From positions 21,225,001-21,289,000 of the forward strand of contig NC_073354.2 of the NCBI RefSeq assembly GCF_027580225.2: a stretch of DNA of 64,000 bases, given 5' to 3'. Of the stretch, positions 24,678 through 38,500 are shown one piece after another (within the stretch, counting starts at the first letter, position 1; every line of letters begins with the position of its first letter). This stretch comes from Misgurnus anguillicaudatus. Its lineage: Eukaryota; Chordata; Actinopteri; Cypriniformes; Cobitidae. A model generated the notes under the pieces. The model worked only from the letters and a program-made list of their open reading frames with translations. It ran no database searches and had not been told where the DNA came from. Position numbers and translations under genes: made by a program.

Positions 24678-27600
24678 CTGGAACAAAGTAAAAAAAGGAA
24701 TGATGAGATGGAAGCAAGATCAAAGAACACAGACTTGTACATTTAAGGGTATATTTTGAGAACTATATATTTCTTCATTGATGTAGCTGACGGGTCAGTG
24801 GATATAAACTCCTAAAAATAAAGGTGCTAAAATGTTTTTTCAGACCCATTTAGTCCTAGGTTCTTAAGAGGCACTTCTTTTTTCCTATTTTACAGTCTAA
24901 AGAACCTCAAAAAAATAAATGAAGTTTCTCCTGAGGTTAAAGGTTTTTTGTGTAACCATACAAACAAAAATAACTCATCTATAGCTCTTAGAAAATGGTC
25001 CAGTAACAGCCTTTAAAGGGACGGTGTATAGATTTTAGCTACAAGACTGTGACTTGCAACCAACGGCTCAAGTTGGCTTTATACTTATGTGTCGATTGTA
25101 CAGTATGGGCTACGCAGACCATAGGCAGTAGCCTATGGCATAGCCTGACATGCACCTATCCCAAAATGTAACAACGCGTCAATGTTAATGCGTAAATGTT
25201 GTAAATGGTCTGCTAGAGCCCCACCCATAGGTCAAAAAGATCTGCTTCGCATATCCTTGCACACATTTCCATGTGCGACTGTAAAAGCAATGACCTTAAG
25301 GAGCTATATTAAACAATTCTGGTTGCAACAAAAGTCTGTTTCCTTCATCACTGCTGATGCTTCCCCAAAACCACACACAATCCGCTTCTACTTCAGCTTT
25401 TTCCTCAGTACTGTAACATGCCGTGGACGCTTGCTACTAGCGATCTGCATTTGTAATGCACAATGATGCAGAAGTATAAATGAAAACGTCTGCGTAGCCT
25501 ATGGCGTAGGTCTTACGTAAAAGTATAAAACCAGCTTGAGTCCACCGCTCACCCCTGACTTTTGAAATGCATAGTGAAGCTACGGTAGCTGCCACAAGAC
25601 AAACATGTCATCATCTGATACCACGTAGTGACAAAACGCGCTCTATACAACAGTTTGTTCCGTTTAGGGCTATTCTAGAAACATTGCAGTGCAAAATGGG
25701 GCCGTAAGGGGATCCACGATGTTTGTAGATAAAAACAGCTCATTCTAAGGTAATAAAAACAATTCAGTTCATTATGTAAGGTCTTTATACACCACTGATA
25801 ATAGGGCTCTATCAAACACCCGGCGCAATGCGTGACGCAAGTGTCTTTTGCTAGTTTCAACCCGGGGCAATTATCATTTTCACGTTTAGCACCACGTTGT
25901 TTAAATGCATTTGCGCCCAATTTTGCGCCAGGGGCATTCTGGTCTGAAGACAAGGTATGTTCAGGCCTATAAAGGGGACACACATGTCACAAGGATTAAA
26001 ATGTAAAAGATTTTTATTGAGTCTCTTGGACATAAATGAGGACCGATTATGAGATGTTAGATGGCGTAAAGAGCAGCTTCACCTGGAGCCTGGATGGTAA
26101 GTAGCCTTATTAGGCTAAATGCTTTGCTTTAAACAAATGCAAATATTGCATTTATTTTTGCATGTTTTTTTATGCTACCCCACAGATTTATTGTATATGA
26201 CCTTGTACCTGTAGATATGATGAGAACTGTTTTTAAGTAATGCTTTTCAAAGCACCCACGGTGTTGTGCTAGGCTCTTCACACGATAGTAAATTCTTTAT
26301 CTCCTGTTTGTTACAAATAAAGTATTTTTAGAGTACAAAGCTTTTCTTGCATATTTGTAAATTATTTTTTGAGAACACAGATCATGTAAGCTATCCATTA
26401 ATTTACAGCAATTAAAAGCCTGCTAATTTTACTTCCATGACTGAAAGAAAACGACTTTTAAAGGTTTTAATACCACAAAATAACAGTTTCAATACAAACA
26501 TGTCTTCTACCTCCGCTTAGTTTTCAGTTAACAAATTCCACCATCTAAATAGGTAATTGGCATGGCGCCAGCGCAACTGGCTTTTAAAGGGGATGAGAGC
26601 TGAGACTGGTTTATTGCCCGTTATGCCCAAAACACACTCATTACTCATTACGAGAATAGGAACAACCCTTTTAGGCTGTGTGCTTGGCACACAAACCATT
26701 TTTCCTGTTGTTAAATTAGCAAAAGTGGAGCCAATATGTACTTCTGAAGTACTAATATCAAGCCTTTAGGGGCAAAGTTGTACTTGAAAAGTATTGCCCA
26801 AGTGACAGTTTTTTAACCATTTGTTCTGACAGTGTAGCACCTTTATTATTAAGAGTGTAGGTAAAATATTGGATGTGTTCTGATAAAAAAGATATTACAG
26901 TTAGTCATATGACACCAAGAACATTTTAAAGAGAAATCAATTTGTATCAAATGCTTTAAAAAAGAAAAATCCGATAAAGACACGTTTCACATTTCTAGAG
27001 TAAAAGAACTGCTTGGAATGGGAATTGGCTATTTAGTCTATATATGTCCACTTTTCTATTATCTAATGCATTGAGTGGGAACTGTTCTCAATTCACACAG
27101 TTGTGTAGTTTTGCAGTGTATATATATTTAATTATATATTTTAAAGGTCTGTGGCTTTCCATTGGGAGCATTCTGTTTTTCTTTTTTTATATAATTGTCA
27201 TTTGCTTTGTTCTGCTTATTCTCTGCTGGTTTCACCTCTTTTACAAACTCTTTTTTTCTCCCCTAAAACATCTTTGTGGTTTCAGTCATGATCAAAGCAA
27301 CGGAAACCGGAAGGGAAAAGAGTAGCCAGCAGTATACAGACCTTCTGTTTGTCGACATCTACCTTCTTTTATGCTGTGAGTCATGGTGTCAGGAGAGATG
27401 AGCCAAAAGTGATAGTTGAAAGACCAGGAGATGAAGTAGATTTAAAGCCTGTGATGCACATACTGAAATACTTTCTCCAAATAGCAGTACACTCGCTTTG
27501 TTGAGTTAAAAATGTTCAATCTTGTACCATTACCCCCTGTAGGTGTTGAAAAAAACACATGTGACTTGAAATTGCAATGAACAGCTTTATCTAATGTTTG

Positions 27601-30600
27601 CACTATATGCTGGAAGGGAGCTTTGCTAAGAGCTGCTCCAAAATGTAACATCACGCCGCCTTAATTTCTTTAATAGTGAAGCCCGGCTTAATAGTTTAAT
27701 CAATCCATTTCCCCAGCTCAAATGAATAATTAAGTCATAGTATGCTGCTCATTTACCAAGAACATAGCTCAGGGGCTGTGTAAATTTACCAGGGTGAATT
27801 TCTTTTTTTTTGCTCCTTTTTAATGGAGGAATAACCGAACATGTATTATTATACAGAACAGTGTGTGCTTAAGCAAGCGAATATGCATTATATGTGTTGC
27901 TTTGCGTGTGCGTGTCATGACCCTTTGAGAAATGACATTCGCTTTATCATACTCTGCTGTTAGTTAAAAGAGTTGCCTGTCACACATGGGTCCCGCTGTC
28001 ACAGCATCTGACCCTTCACTCCATGGAAACACTATTGATTTTCACTCCCACACTTGGTGACAATAATGGGTTGTTTGGAAACACCGATGCTGGTATACGA
28101 AATGAGCTGGCATGTTACCATGCTTCAGTACATTTCGTCTCAAAGGTATCCTCTTATGCAATTGGTGACGCACACATTCACAGTATCTAACCTCCTATAA
28201 GGTCTTGTCCCTATATATTAATATTCAGAATTTAAGCAACATCATCAATAGGATAATGTGAATGCACTTAATGTTTTGTTTAAGATAATGTTATTAGATG
28301 TGTTTGCATCATCACTCATATAGAGTGCTGCAGGGATGACACATTTTTGTAGGCCAAACTGGATGTAAGCAGGGCACGTTCCCCATAGACTTTTACATTA
28401 TTGCAAAAAAATAAGCTCTATAAATAACAAGTTTGACACAGGTTTTGTCCAACAAAATAATCTTCACAGATTACACAACTTTTATGAAATTTGCATTTAC
28501 TAGAAATTAAAAGCTAACCTTAGGCTTTTAGTAAACTACACCCACGATCGACATCAATGTCATCACCATCAAACTTCTGACAGCTCTTTCAAACATTTAA
28601 AAACATGGTAACTGTACCCATGTTGTGTTGTTTTTGAGATCTTCATGCGTGATGACATTTAAAGTCCCAGACTTGTTAGCAAGCACCCTTTTAAAGACGC
28701 TTTAAAGCTTTAAAAAGTCACGAGTGGGCTTGTTACTGGTGTTTTATGTCTCTGAATTAATCATGAAAATATCTTGGCCTTATCCATTCAAATAACCCAT
28801 TGACTTTGGGAAGATGGAAACGTAAATGCTTAAATGCTAAAATGCTTTCCGGGTTTTGCTACAAAATACATCATCCCTGCAGCATTCTATTGGTGCATAT
28901 TAAATAAAAATAATTATATTTCCTTATATTTATTTTGTAAAAGTGTGTGTCTTTATTATATTTAGATTTTTACCACATTTTCGTTTTTAATAATAAATAA
29001 ATTATTTAATATATATAAATGGTTATTTAATCCAAGTACATATACAGCTTTTCGTTTGAACGCTTTACCCGCCAGCGTTTTAAAAAAAGTTGCCAGCCAA
29101 CGTCAGCATTTTTTATGATTTTCACAAAAGTTTAATGCCTTCCAGAAAGTTTTCTTCTATAAATATATAAACATACAATATATGAAAGAAAAGACCATCC
29201 TATCTTCATTTGTTTTTTATAACCTCTCAAGGTTTCTTTAAATATAAAAAATTTTGACCAAGATAATTGCATTTTTGCAAGGACTTTTGTTAGAGATCAA
29301 AATCAGAAAAATGAATGATGAGTGTTTTATATGTTGGGTAAGACCACCACCTAGTGGATAATAGGGTAAATATAGATTGCAGTAAATACTTGTCAGGAAA
29401 GCGTCATTGGCAGGGAAGCGTTTACTCTTCATTTTTTCTTAATTAATAACTTGTCCATGGCGGGGAAAAAGTTAAACAACACCAAATGACTAATTGAATA
29501 ATTATTTAAAAAATTACTGACATTTTAAAGCGTTACTATACCCCTGGTCAGAGCCTGACTCCACCCACTGCCAATATTTGAAAAATGCAAGAAAAGTTGG
29601 CAGATCGTTATATTTGTGCGTAGGTCCTACGGCGTAGCCGCGACAACGTAGGTTCCCCATTGGATTTCATTTATAATTTTGCGTCGTCGTCCGCGTCGAC
29701 GTGCAAACCCACGCGCAGACCACTGGTAGGCAGTAACCATGCTATTAACCACAGTAGCAGTGCGACCGTCAGAGAAAGAAGAAGGTTGGCAAGTTAACCC
29801 ACAAACGAAGAAGAAACAGCAATTTGTTGTGTATGATTTAAGAAGACCAGCAATGATGGAAGTAAATAAACAGTGATTTTTGTTGCAATTTGATTTAAAT
29901 CACTCCTCAACTTGGCTCATCTTTGTTTTCAACGTCGCAAACTGAAGTATATGACGCAGTTTTTTTTACCTGACGGGAGGGGTTCTGGTAGACCAATCAC
30001 AGCGCTTGCGGTCTGCGTAGATCTGACGCGTTGTTAAAAATTTTGCACGTCAGGCTACGCAGAGCTCCGCACAGGCTACGGATAACCTACGGCGTAGCTA
30101 CGGTGTAGAGCTTACACACGACTATAAATTGGGCTATAGAGGGGACAAACTAAGCTCGTACCAAGTGTGTGTTGAGATCGTAACAAGGGCGTGGTGAGCT
30201 TGAACCTGCTTACGTCACAAGTTATTTTTTGGACCCAACATCCAATAGGAAAATTCAACTGCAGTAGAGACCGTTCAACCTGAAGAGGGCAGCACTCAGA
30301 CATTTTTACACCATATATTATAGTATTGAACCACTTTATATCCAAATGTCAAAAAACTTACTAAAATCAATGAACGGCACTAATAAAGCCCCATTCTTAC
30401 AGATCATTAACTAAAAAAAGTTGGTTTAGGGTTTAGTTACTCTTTAAGGCCCTACATTATAGAATGTAAATAGAAACTGTACTTTGCCTATACTTTATGC
30501 AAAATGGTATTAATAAAATATGAACCATGTATCCTCCGATGCATGTCCTATATTTGTGAAAGTGCTTCATTATTTACATTAGTTATTTCTCTTTTTTCAA

Positions 30601-33600
30601 TAACAGAAATAAGACAGGATAGATGCTGAGGGGGTGGAGTTAAGAGTGAGGGATGGGTGACACTCCTCATAAATATTCAACCCAATGTTGCTGGGAAGGT
30701 GAAAGATGTAGTTCGGGATGTTCTCTGGGGAATATACCCAGCAAGGAGAGAGGGCAAAAACATTCGCATCCCCACCACATCTCATTTCCATTCTCCTCAC
30801 ATACACGCACACAAACGCACACACACACAAACACGCTGAAGTTGCATTCTGGAGAATCTTCCCTGAACAACACAACCATCATTGTAATTACACTCAGCGA
30901 ATGAACTCACCTTTTGACAAAATAATTCACTTTGCTCGTGTGTGTCACAGACTAAACTACAGATAAGAATATAAAAGCCTGAGGAAGGACGAGCAGTTGG
31001 ATACTGTTCTTTGTGTCATGTGAACCCCAAAGCGTGACACACAAGGGGCGCTGCTTCTGTCACACCCTTCTGATCAGTGCTCTCATTTAAATGTCCTTAC
31101 ACAATTTATATTAGAGGAGTGCATGATCATTTCACAGATCCACAAGCAAAGCTGTAGGCTTGTATGATGCATATTATGATGAGGCACATGTTCTGTATTA
31201 CAAAAAGAAAACTGATAAAGATCAAAATCTCTTCTCTAACAGACGCTTTTTAGAGGACAGAAGTGAACAAAATGACACGAACTGAACAGGAGCATTTAAA
31301 GGTCACATTCTTTCTGATCCCATTTTTCAGACTTTAGTTAGTGTGTAATGTTGCTATAATAGCTTAAATAATACCTGTAAAATGATAACGCTTAAAGTTC
31401 ACTGCCAGGCGATTTACTTTCTTTAACAGAAGTCCACTTTCAAAGCCTACAGGTTTGGACTACAGCCCTCTACTTCCTGCTTTAATGACGTCAGTAGAAC
31501 AGTTTTTTGACAAAACTCTGCCCACAGGAATACGTCAGTCGCCAGCTAAGCTAACGGCAAGCTAAGCTGCTATCAAATCACAACACACTAAACAAACTAC
31601 ACAATCAGAACTCGTTACGTATGAACACACGTTATATTGCGCACTGTAAACCCAATCAAAGCTTCAAAAACACAGAAAGAACGGAACCTTTAAGATGCAT
31701 GTCATCCAATAGGAAGTAAGGTTTGGTTGGTTTGCATGGTTCAAATAGTCACTGTCACTATATATTCCTAAAAATGAAGGTTTTGTAGAAAGCTGTATGT
31801 AGGTTTTTGACTGTACTAAATAAAGAAACAGATATGTGATGTTAGCATGTTTTCTAAATATCTACAAATGTATTATAGTATTTCTTTATTTAGTACAAAC
31901 AAAACAATGCTGTAGCCAGTTATTCATTTTTTTTAAATGCGCTTTCCATGTGGAATGTCTTTTGTTTTGGTCGGTGTGATCCTGCCCACTGCCAATTTAT
32001 CCAATATTGTAATTCGACAGCTTGGTTGCCAGTTACCACGGTTGCTTAAATGACACCACAATGGCCCATAAACGCGACATCCGGTAGACGCAGTCTCCGA
32101 AATGAGCCTCATATTGAGTTATAAAAATCCACATGAGCGGGTTTCTAATTTGCAGACCTCAAAAAACATTGCAAACGTAAAAAATGAACAGATTAACTTA
32201 TGCTTTTCATCGTCAGCTGTGCTCCTTTATGTGTCTGGCAACCCGAGGGAGGGCAGGAAAAAATGGTTTGCATCATCAGAGATGCAAACTCATCAGGGGT
32301 GAAAAAAGTGACAATGTGCAATGATTACTGAAAACCAAACGCAAAACCTGTGCAAAAATATTGATACAGCTAACTATCGTCATACTTTTTTTCACGATGG
32401 TGTATCGATATTTCAATCTCTACTATCGATATTTAAAAAATAATAATCCTCCGCCGCTGCTGTAGCTGTCACTGTCCAGTTGTCTGTCATATACGGCCCA
32501 TGTTTCAGAAGTTAGCGGGAGTGAAACGCACTTTGGCTTTAAAAAACAAAAAAAGTAAAAAAAATCAGATCTATTTTTTACATTTTTGATTAAAAAAAAG
32601 GAAAAGCATTGTAATGTACCGTAACGCATCGTATCATGACCCATGTATCGTGATACGTATCGTGAGGCCCTTGCCAATACCCAGCCCTAATTATACTATA
32701 GCGCAGCTATTGTGAAGGGAGATTGGCTGTGCAAGCAGTTTTCCGTCATCTCTGTTAACTCTACATTAACACAGTGACAGGAGACGTGACAAACAAGTAG
32801 TTGTCCTGTACGGATCCGTTTACACAGCAAGGCTTCTCTGTAAATGCGGAGACTGCGGTTATCATTCCCCGAAGTGTCAACACGACCTGGGGCTTTCCTT
32901 ATCCCAAGTTATATTTCTTGGGTCTGCACCAGTCCTTTCAAGGCAAACAGACCCTGCCATTTTCAAAAACTCATCAGATCTAGTGGATTCACAATAATGA
33001 CTTATTCTGTATCCAAATACTGCAAATTTCTTCAAAAGGTGACGCAGTTACGCATGTTAAAAAAAAATGAAAAGGAGCGATCAGGGAGCTCATTTGTCCT
33101 TATGGGATCTTTTTTCAGGATGTGTGAACATATGCACAGATACCAGAAAATCATTGTCAGTGTGAATGTTTCAAAACCAAACGATCCCTGGACAAAATTT
33201 CTTTGTATTTTCTGTTATCTGTGTTTGAAAAAGGCTTATGATAGCTGCTAGTGAGGTTTGGGGGGTTGTTCTAGTGCCATCAGCCAATCCGAGTTGTCCG
33301 GTTATCATTTTCCTGTGGCTCCGAAGTAATTAGTCACATGGCATTTACAGCTCAGGTGATTGGCCAAAATGATTAAATGCCCTGGAGCAAAGATGGCAAT
33401 TTTTAAATTGAGTGCTTCCCAGGCATCATTCTCAGAGCAACTGCCATTTAAATTAATGAGAATGCTAGCAGGTAGCTTTCTCCTGATATTATGGACCTCC
33501 TCGGTCTTATCTGTGTCACACGTCATATTGAGCAGAAATCTCAGCAGATTTAATGGTTAGGCCATGGATTGAGCTGGCGCGACCTGTACTTACCCCCTGA

Positions 33601-35526
33601 GAAAAGTAGAAGGCAGCAATGCCCAGAGGCCAGAAGCAACAAAGCATGGAGAAGATAGCAAGACCCAGGTGATCACGAGGAGGGATGACGATAAAGTTGT
33701 CCTCGCTCTCGCTGTCACTGGAGCAATCTGTCTATAGAAAAAGAACATTTGTGTAAGCTTCAATTTTGTCCATTTACTGACCCTATCTGTGCTGTATACA
33801 ACACAGTCGCATAGCAATTTGTAACTATTTGTGACCTGCTTTTACCCTAGTGGGTTTGGGAGTGCTTTGTCCTTGCTTTTTTAAATAATTACACATTTCA
33901 CATAATACAAATTCATACGGAATTGACAAATATTTATATTATGTTCTATTGAAACTTAAAATTCTTTGTCTTTATTATATAACTTGCAGATCATACTCCG
34001 TAGTACCAGAAAGGGATGTGAAAGCTATTGTGTTAGCAGTTTACATAAATCACAGCAGTAACGCATAATCAGAATTTTTTCTAACTGAAAAGTCCCACCT
34101 CTTAATTTAGACCTTACATCTCAAAATAGGAAATTTAACGGAAAACACCACCGTTTTTTAATATTTTACGATGTTCTTACCTCAACTTAAAAAAAAATAA
34201 TACATACCTATATTTTTTCAATGCGTGCACTTAATCTTTGTACAGCGTGTCGTGAATGTGTTAGCATTTAGCCTAGCACCATACTTTCCTTAGGATCCAA
34301 ACAGGGATGAATTTAGAAGCCACCAAACACTTCCATGTTTTCCATATTTAAAGACTGTTACATGAGTAGTTACACGAGTAAGTATGGTGGCACAAAATAA
34401 AACGTGCCGATTGTTCGGAGTGATGATGTTCCTGCGTGCCAAGGTTGAAGTGCTGCAAACTAACAAACTAAAACCATACAATATAGTTCTTATTTTTATC
34501 CGCTTAAAAAATCGCCACGTTTTATTTTGTGCCACCATACTTACTTGTGTAAATACTCATGTGACAGTCTTTAAATAGGGAAGTGTTTGGTGTCTTCTTA
34601 ATTTATCCATTTTTGGATCCTAAGGAATGAATGGGGCTAGGCTAAATGCTAACACATTCACAACCCGCTGTACAAAGATTAAGTGCACACATTGAAAAAA
34701 GATAGGGATGTATTAATTTGTCTAAGTTGAGGTAAGAACATAGTAAAATATTAAAAAAACGGTGGTGTCTTCCTTTAAGTGCTTTAGATTTTATTGTAAA
34801 AGTGTAACAACGCTTTTACTGCTTTTGCAGAACAAAGGTATGAGTGTTTTTTGTAACAAATGTTGTCAATAGTACTTCAACTTCAAAACCTTAAATGTAA
34901 TATAATCATACAGCCACATACTGTACTTGTATTTGGGTGTTGTACATGATATTAAAAGTGATCATAAGATACATTGGTGGTTTCATATTACACCTTTTTA
35001 CTTCAAAATGATGCCCGTCGTAGTTTAAGTGTGTAAGACAGGAAGTCACAAGGTTTTTCATCACACATATTGTATCATTTTCTCAGATCTCTCCTTTGAT
35101 TCCAGTGATTCACTTGAGTAGCTAAAAATAACACGACCTGGTGGAGAGTGAGCCGAGAACAAAGCTGTTAGGAAAATATTCCTGCACTGATCCAGAGCCA
35201 TAAGCTGCAATCATCAGTGGTGAGGAATAGCTCTGTCACCGGAGTTTTATCTGCTAAAGCAACACTTCCTACCTACCTACCTCTCTATAAAATAACAGGA
35301 TGTTAGATTGGATATCTCCATAAGGGTGGGTTTAGTGGTTTTCATGTACAGATACTGTTGTGTTTTATGCTACAACATGGTGTTGAACGTGTTTCAGACG
35401 AAGCTTTACAGAGACGTTTGTTTATCGCCACATTTATTGCAGAACTCAAATTTGCAGTCTATATAATAAACTTTCACTCCTACACTTAGTCTTTGCTTAT
35501 ATCCAAACACCTGATGTTACATAAGA

Positions 35527-35564
<38 letters not shown>

Positions 35565-38500
35565 CAGTGGGCATGTGTTAGACTGTCTGATATGTGCTGT
35601 GCAGCAGTTTAGCTGCTTTAAATTGACATACAGAATTACTTAATTAGAATATATTAGAATATCATCAAAAAGTTTATTTGATTTCAATAATTCCATTCAA
35701 AAAGTGAAACTTGTATATTATATTCATTTATTACACATTGACGGATATATTTCAAATATTTATTTCTTTTAATTTTGATGATTATAACTGACAACTAATG
35801 AAAATCCCAAAATTCAGTATCTCAGAAAATTAGAATATTGTGAAAAGACAACACTCTAATCAGTTAATTAAAGGTATTGCAGAGGATTTTCTTTTACCAG
35901 GTGGATCATCAAGACTATTGGTCCTCCTAGTTGTCAATCAGGAGTGTTGCGCAATTGCATTTTTTTAAAAAGTGGAGAAGGCGGTTCTTTTCTAAAATTT
36001 GAGAAAATCCTCCGCTGCACCTTTAACTCAAAACACCTGCAAATGCCTTTAAATTTATCTCAGTCTAGTTTTGTAGGCTACACAATCATGGGGAAGTCTG
36101 CTGATTTGACAGTTGTCCAAAAGACGACCATTGACACCTTGCACAAGAAAGGTAAGACACAAAAGGTCATTGCAAAAGAAGCTGGCTGTTCACAGAGCTC
36201 TGTGTCCAAGCACATTAATAGAGAGGCAAAGGGAAGGAAAAGATGTGGTAGAAAAAAGTACCCTGGAAAGGATTGTGAAACAAAACCTATTCAAAAATGT
36301 GAGGGAGATTCAAAAAGAGTGGACTGAAGCTGGAGTCAGTGCTTCAAGAACCACTACGCACAGACGTATGCAAGATCTGGGTTTCAGCTGTTGCATTCCT
36401 TGTGTCAAGCCACTCTTGAACAACGGACAGCATCAGAAGTGTCTTGTTTCTGGACTGCTGCTGAGTGGTCCAAAGTTATGTTTTCTGATGAAAGTAAATG
36501 TAGCTTTTTCTTTGGAAATCAGAGTCTGGAAGAAGAGAGGAGAGGCACACAATCCACGTTGCTTGAGGTCCAGTGTAAAGTTTCCACAGTCAGTGATGGT
36601 TTGGGCTGTCATGTCATCTGCTGGTATTGATCCACTGTGTTTTCTGAGGTCCAAGGTCAACGCAGCCGTATACCAGGAAGTTTTAAAGCACTTCATGCTT
36701 CCTGCTGCTGAACAACTGTATGGAGTTGCAGATTTCATTTTCCAACAGGACTTGGTACTGTATGCAGTACCTGGTTTAAGGACCATGGTATCCCTGTTCT
36801 TAATTGGCCAGCAAACTCCCCTGACCTTAACCCCCTAGTAAATCTATGGGGTATTGTGAAGAGGAAGATGGGACATGCCAGACCAAACAATGCAGATAAG
36901 CTGAAGGCCACTATTAGAGCAACATGGGTTCTTATAACACCCGAGCAGAGGCAAAAGGAGCCCCACCTAAGTATTGAGTGCTGTACATGCTCATACTTTT
37001 CAAGTTCATACTTTTCAGTTGGCCAAGATTTCTAAAAATCCTTTCTTTGTATTGGTCTTAAGTGATATTATAATTTTCTGAGATACTGATTTTGGGATTT
37101 TCCTTAGTTGTCAGTTATAATCCTCAAATTAAAAGAAACAAACTTTTGAAATATATCAGTCTGTGTGTAATAAATGAATGAATATTATATACAAGTTTCA
37201 CTTTTTGAATGGAATTAGTGAAATAAATCAACTTTTTGATGATATTCTAATTATATGAGCACCTGTATTATTTTGATAAATTTGAGTTATACTCATAGTA
37301 CATATATACGATATTTGATGGACATTCTTTTGCAATACAGAATAGAATGAAAAACTCTGACACCAGAAATTATACAAACATTCTTTTCTCCTAGCCTTCA
37401 ATATCTAATGCATTATTTTCGCCCATCCACCAAATTGAATCAAAACAGATAAGACACCAAAACAAAACACACATCTCATCATCTTCCCATTCAGCTGACA
37501 TTTTCTGCATTAGATGATTAAATAATTGCCAACAGTGTCAAATGGTTAAACCCCAAGGACTGAGTCCCATTGTTTGGCCCGTTAAACCCCACCTTCACCC
37601 CTGCCTCAACCACTCATAGTGCCTCTCCTAAAAAAAAAGGAGGGGTTGCAGAGTGTGACCGCAGATGCTGTCACTGCCTGCCAGCTTTCTGACAGGTAAT
37701 GATAGATTAATGGATGGGTTTTATCCTTTCAGGGTGGCAAGAGGCTGGGGAAACGAAGCGTGTAATTTATGTTACCAAAATGCCTCCCCCAGCATGAGAA
37801 AGACGGGCATGTCCTTTCTCCCATTCTTTTTTCCTCTCACGATCCATCTCTTAGCTAATAAAACGTTACCTTATTTTCAAGGTGATCGATGTCTGCACTT
37901 TCAAACTTATTATGTACGTGTCATGTACGAAGGCTCTAGCTGAGTGCCCTCCTTTGCTGAAATAATTGAATCCATATACATTTGTAATTAACTGCTTAAT
38001 CAAATATCTTTCAGTTACACTAGCCAATGCATATTTTTTTTTATGGCTGTGCAATGGCAGGACATGAGTAAAACGGTTTTACGTCAAACAGAAATTAATC
38101 CAAAATCGGTTTTGTATGTTATTAAAACGCAACATGTAAGGTTTGACAGCAGATACTGTAGCATTTTGGTTTGCACCACCATGAGCTAACTTTAGGCTGT
38201 GGACAGGGAAGGCCATACAAATGAGAATGGATGTTTTGGATGGAAAACGAATGAGGGAGTTTAAAATGCGGCCAATAGAGACTGATAGAAAGGTGCTTGT
38301 GGGTTTGACTGACTGTGTGTGGGGTGATGGGGTGGGTCATGGAATAAAAGAGCTGTCAGGTGAAAAGCTCACGGAGGCAATTATTTTCCTACAAAGGCCA
38401 AGTAACTGCATCAATGATGTTGTTGTGAGGTCATTGTCCTCGACAGGCGCAATGTTTACGTTTAAAACAGCTGCGTGCATTTTTAAAGAGACCGCTGGAT

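Larger units (their letters stand above)
24678..33593 (-). other. syndig1l: syndig1l last intron (8.9 kb)
   Basis: It contains the double-interrupted TTAAAGGTGCA-family copy (25013-25805), a GGCGC-rich MITE (25806 to ~26710), a TIR element (28321-28889), a TACGCAGACC-type element (29595-30135), a TTAAAGGTCACATTC MITE (31296-31693) and a degraded CCAGCCCTAA-ended repeat (about 32350-32690). 26711-28320 and 30136-31295 hold no gene I can support; 30790-30845 is an imperfect CA-rich tract. The sequence at 33240-33560, next to the exon, is complex and repeat-free. Confidence 0.8.

Noticed and set aside
24448..24759. Plus-strand open frames across the last syndig1l exon
   Set aside because: Antisense to a conserved exon with correct splice acceptor and stop.
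33590..33817. 75-codon minus-strand open frame over the CD225 exon
   Set aside because: It is out of frame with the conserved exon; the spliced phase-0 frame gives the family motifs.
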